From Candidatus Zixiibacteriota bacterium (GTDB lineage Bacteria; Zixibacteria; MSB-5A5; GN15; JAAZOE01): a stretch of 9,075 bases of DNA. The stretch spans positions 1 to 9,075 of the forward strand of contig JAAZOE010000453.1 of NCBI GenBank assembly GCA_012797915.1, in the 5' to 3' direction. Of this stretch, positions 7,039-9,075 are shown piece after piece; the first letter of the stretch is position 1; every line of letters begins with the position of its first letter. A program made the translations under genes and the position numbers. The notes beneath the pieces were generated by a model. The model had not been told where the DNA came from, did not search any database, and saw only the letters and a list, made by a program, of their open reading frames with translations.

Positions 7039-8394
7039 TTATCGTAACGCCTTCTGCACCATCCGGACCAGCCTGTCGGCCAGGTTCTTCGACCGGGCTT
7101 CGACAATCAGCCTGTATATAGGTTCGGTATTTGACTTCCGTACTTGAACCCAGCCGTCCGGAATGTCGATCCGGACCCCGTCGCGGCGATCGACGGCTAC
7201 CTCCCGATACGCCCCTTTCAGCTCCTTCTCGACTTTGCCTATTTTACGCTCGAACCCCGCCGGCAGCGGAGATTTCTTTTTGGTCATGACATAGGCCGGA
7301 AGCGCTCCCGCCATTTCCGACAACGACTTGCCGGTTTCCGCCAATGAAGACAATACCAAGGCGGCCGCCACCAGGGCGTCCCGGCCATAATGGCTTTCGG
7401 GCAAAATCACCCCGCCGTTCCCCTCGCCGCCGATCACCGCCTTCCGCTTCCGCATCTCAGCGATCACATTGGCTTCCCCGACCGGGCTGAGAGACACCGG
7501 ACAACCGACCATCCGGGCCACGTCGGCTGTCATCCGCGAGGTCGACAGGTTGACCGCCACCGGCCCCTTCTCCCGGCGAAGATAATACGCCACCGCCAGC
7601 GCCAGGGTCATCTCCTCGCCAATCGGCCGGCCGGCTTCATCCACAAGCGCCAGACGGTCGGCATCCGGATCTCAGGCCAGACCCAGGTCGGCCTTGCTTT
7701 CCCGCACCGCCTGCCCCAACTGTTTCAGGTTTTCCGGGATCGGCTCCGGCGTATGGCAGAAGTCGCCGTTCCCCTTGCAGTTGAGCCGGATCACCCCGAC
7801 CCCCATCTGTTCCAACAGCTTCGGCAGGCAATATGACCCGGCCCCGTTGATGGCATCCACCACCACCAGAAACCCGGCCTGGCGGACTTTCGGCACCGCC
7901 AGAGACTTCAATTTCAACACCGATTGCATATGCCGTTCCACGGCCGTATGGTCGCGATGGATCGACCCGAGGCGGTTATACGGCACATATGCCGGCTTGT
8001 CGGCGCCGACAATCGCCTCCAGCCGTTCGTATTGCGCTTTGGTGATAAACTCCCCGCGCGGGCCGAAAAACTTCAACGCGTTCCACTCCGATGGATTATG
8101 GCTGGCGGTGCCGGCGATCCCTCCGGCCGCCTTGTGGTCGAGCACCGACAGCTCCACCGTTGGGGTGGGGACAACCCCGATATCGACAACGTCACACCCG
8201 ACCATCGCCAGGGTGGAACAAATCAACCCCGAAATATATTCGCCCGATGGCCGGCTGTCGCGGCCGACCACGACCCGGCCTTTTTTGAGAAACTGCCCGA
8301 AGGCGGCGGCGTATTGGATCACGGTCGGGGGATCGAGGGTGACGCCGACAATCCCGCGGACTCCCGATGTCGATTTCATCAGCACAGCTTTCAC
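7039..8394 (-). CDS. glmM: Phosphoglucosamine/phosphohexomutase with in-frame UGA (candidate selenoprotein)
   Basis: This is an alpha-D-phosphohexomutase, which in this position most likely converts glucosamine-6-P to glucosamine-1-P. Read through the UGA at codon 241 it gives 451 residues, a normal family length. All four signatures are present: the phosphoserine loop TASHNP (S98), the metal loop DPDADR (242-247), the sugar-binding GGEGNGG (322-328) and the phosphate-binding RKSNTEP (419-425). The start is the GTG at 8394 (VKAVLMKSTSGVRGIVG), chosen because AAGGAG lies 6 nt upstream; the ATG at 8379 is too far from it. The UGA sits immediately before the metal loop (ADLGLA-UGA-DPDADR). Termination there would leave 240 residues without metal, sugar and phosphate sites. 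The frame is otherwise undisturbed and codon use is the same on both sides. Selenocysteine insertion is therefore plausible. A nonsense mutation or sequence error is the alternative. The mutase call itself is firm; ManB/Pgm specificity is possible. Confidence 0.85.
7618..7662 (-). promoter_or_regulatory. SECIS-like hairpin downstream of the UGA
   Basis: Counting from the first base after the UGA, an imperfect stem-loop runs from +10 to +54. GCUU (+24 to +27) pairs with AAGC (+35 to +38) under the 7-nt loop GUGGAUG. A two-base bulge follows, then CUGGC (+19 to +23) with GCCGG (+41 to +45), then seven more pairs with two mismatches. Bacterial SECIS elements generally have the apical loop 16-37 nt after the UGA with a G in its first two positions; here the loop begins at +28 with G. 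GC-rich coding sequence often folds by chance, so this is suggestive only. Confidence 0.45.
7672..7674 (-). other. In-frame UGA, candidate selenocysteine codon 241
   Basis: The codon TGA (complement of 7672-7674) interrupts the mutase frame between GLA and DPDADR. No frameshift is needed to join the two halves, and the residue before the DxDxDR loop is variable in this family, so Cys or Sec could be accommodated. Ordinary use of TGA as stop in tex, the AT-rich gene and the transposase argues against general reassignment. Confidence 0.55.
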
Positions 8395-8420
8395 GATCTT
8401 CTCCTTTTCAATGAAAGCAA
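8391..8420 (-). CDS. Possible leader mini-ORF overlapping the glmM start
   Basis: A very strong Shine-Dalgarno (AAGGAGGAGG, complement of 8425-8434) stands just before a TTG at 8420. From there a 9-codon frame (LLSLKRRRS) runs to a TGA that overlaps the glmM GTG as GTGA. This could couple translation of glmM to a leader peptide. It is too short to judge by codon use and may be accidental. Confidence 0.2.
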   Translation of the reverse strand: MLSLKRRRS

Positions 8421-8743
8421 GATACCTCCTCCTTCGGCCGCCCGCCAACCAGTATTTTCCTTTTCCTTCGGTATCATATGGGTGGTTCATACATAAGGGA
8501 GCCGGCAGAGGGCCGACACCCTTGTTTCCAGAATAGGAAAGGAGGGGGGAATTTTTCTCAGGGACCACCAGAGTCCCGTGCCTAATGTATGTATCGTCAC
8601 ATTCGCCCAAAAAATAACCCCCGGTAAAAAAATTGCGTGCGATTCGTTCTTTTTCCACAACCAACGTTTGCCCCCATACCGCAAAACTGATGCCCCGGGT
8701 GCCCCGGCCCTCCTGGCGTGTTGAGAAAGTGGTTGATTTGGGG
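8395..8743 (-). other. Non-coding leader/promoter region of the glmM-glmS operon
   Basis: No convincing gene is present in this 349-nt stretch. On the minus strand it holds T-rich tracts (around 8611-8633) and then a region with several possible hairpins. A long-range pair joins 8581-8591 with 8488-8498 (10 of 11 positions). Within it are GGGAC/GUCCC (8561-8577), UUUCC/GGAAA (8525-8540) and GUCGGC/GCCGGC (8501-8517). The last part carries two Shine-Dalgarno sequences. A weak TTGGGC...TACATT pair (8584-8610) has only a 15-nt spacer, so I do not assign a promoter. Confidence 0.5.
8425..8434 (-). promoter_or_regulatory. Extra strong Shine-Dalgarno upstream of glmM
   Basis: The minus strand reads AAGGAGGAGG here, about 30 nt before the glmM GTG. 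That is too far to serve glmM directly, which has its own AAGGAG at 8401-8406. No in-frame start codon lies at a suitable distance; only an out-of-frame TTG does. Confidence 0.4.
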
Positions 8744-9075
8744 TGAACCGCCCCGGATATTCCGGAGAGTGGTTTAGTTGAGTCATCCGGCCGCGAGGGC
8801 CGGGGTTTCCCGTCCAAGATAATACTTCTCCTCCCGTTCCGCCGGTGGAATGTTGCCGATCGGTTCGAGCAGCCGACGATGGCTGAACCAATCCACCCAG
8901 ATCAGCGTGGCATACTCGACGTCCTCGACGGTGCGCCAAGGGCCGCGACACCGGATAACTTCGGTCCTGTATAACCCGATGATGGTTTCGGCCAGGGCAT
9001 TGTCGTAGGAATCACCCTTGCTTCCCACCGACAGGGCGACCCCGGCCTGAGGGAGGCGGTCGGTGTAGCGGATCG
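8744..9075 (-). mobile_element. 3' end of an IS3-family insertion sequence (partial)
   Basis: The element enters from the right and ends in the glmM upstream region. Its likely terminus is TGAACCGCCCCGG at 8744-8756, followed by a TCCGGAG motif, which resembles IS3-family ends. The transposase frame stops 39 nt inside this terminus. The other end lies beyond the window, so completeness and target duplication cannot be judged. Confidence 0.65.
8783..9075 (-). CDS. IS3-family transposase OrfB, C-terminal part
   Basis: The visible 97 codons are the end of an rve/DDE integrase-fold transposase; the N-terminal part lies outside the window. The sequence runs IRYTDRLPQAGVALSVGSKG, then DSYDNALAETIIGLYRTEVI, with the catalytic Glu of the DDE triad in DNALAE. 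It continues with WVDWFSHRRLLEPIGNIPPAE and closes at a TGA. These blocks are characteristic of IS3-family (IS3/IS51-like) OrfB proteins. OrfB is normally made by -1 frameshifting from OrfA, which would be further right. A CCGGCC/GGCCGG hairpin (8787-8803) covers the last codons. No disruption is visible, so the element may be intact. Confidence 0.9.
   Translation of the reverse strand, partial: IRYTDRLPQAGVALSVGSKGDSYDNALAETIIGLYRTEVIRCRGPWRTVEDVEYATLIWVDWFSHRRLLEPIGNIPPAEREEKYYLGRETPALAAG

Noticed and set aside
7026..7106. N-terminal extension of glmS
   Set aside because: GlmS needs Cys directly after the initiator Met; the extension overlaps the glmM 3' end and the true start has a good ribosome-binding site.
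5268..7121. Long plus-strand open frame of 617 codons opposite glmS
   Set aside because: It is a mirror of glmS codon structure in GC-rich DNA; its translation is rich in His, Arg and Gly with no family resemblance.
7039..7671. Treating the mutase as two separate genes, or as a decayed pseudogene
   Set aside because: Both halves share one frame, all family motifs are intact and there is no other lesion. A separate start at the GTG at 7644 would omit the metal loop and has no fitting ribosome-binding site.
8395..8817. N-terminal extension of the mutase to 8817
   Set aside because: The extension runs across the IS boundary, has no homology-like features, and the GTG at 8394 has a well-placed AAGGAG and starts next to the conserved SGVRGIVG block.
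8487..8951. Minus-strand open frame of 154 codons across the IS end
   Set aside because: It overlaps the transposase in another frame and continues through the leader; the translation looks like a shadow.
1..9075. CRISPR arrays, tRNA or rRNA genes
   Set aside because: I saw no regularly spaced repeats and no tRNA or rRNA signature on either strand.

Overview
The window reads as a chromosomal segment of a high-GC Gram-negative bacterium. The evidence is a signal-peptide-bearing retropepsin-like/PDZ protease, a full-length Tex protein and a glmM-glmS pair. I lean weakly towards the FCB-type candidate phyla (Zixibacteria-like), but only on the style of the proteins; there is no marker rRNA.

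Layout, left to right. Positions 1-166 are intergenic with two strong inverted repeats that look like terminators. 167-2029 (minus) encodes an exported protein with a LolA-like N-terminal region, two aspartyl-protease-like halves and a C-terminal PDZ domain. A divergent promoter region (about 2030-2194) separates it from tex (2195-4339, plus), an RNA-binding transcription accessory protein. tex converges on a markedly AT-rich gene (4394-5149, minus) of the DUF5677-like kind, and a nested palindrome joins the two stop codons. This gene lies 49 nt downstream of glmS (5199-7025, minus), which itself lies 13 nt downstream of a phosphohexomutase gene (7039-8394, minus). Together glmM and glmS provide two consecutive steps from fructose-6-P to glucosamine-1-P, the precursor of UDP-GlcNAc for peptidoglycan and LPS. 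Upstream of glmM is a roughly 350-nt non-coding leader with several possible RNA hairpins. From 8744 to the window end is the 3' end of an IS3-family insertion sequence.

The most notable observation is in the mutase gene. Its reading frame is intact from start to stop except for one UGA at codon 241, directly before the metal-binding DPDADR loop. Conserved sequence continues in the same frame on the other side. Immediately downstream lies an imperfect hairpin whose apical loop starts 28 nt after the UGA with a G, which fits the general form of a bacterial SECIS element. The gene may therefore encode a selenocysteine-containing phosphoglucosamine/phosphohexomutase. A point nonsense mutation or a sequence error is the main alternative. 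TGA acts as an ordinary stop for tex, the AT-rich gene and the transposase, so general reassignment of UGA is unlikely.
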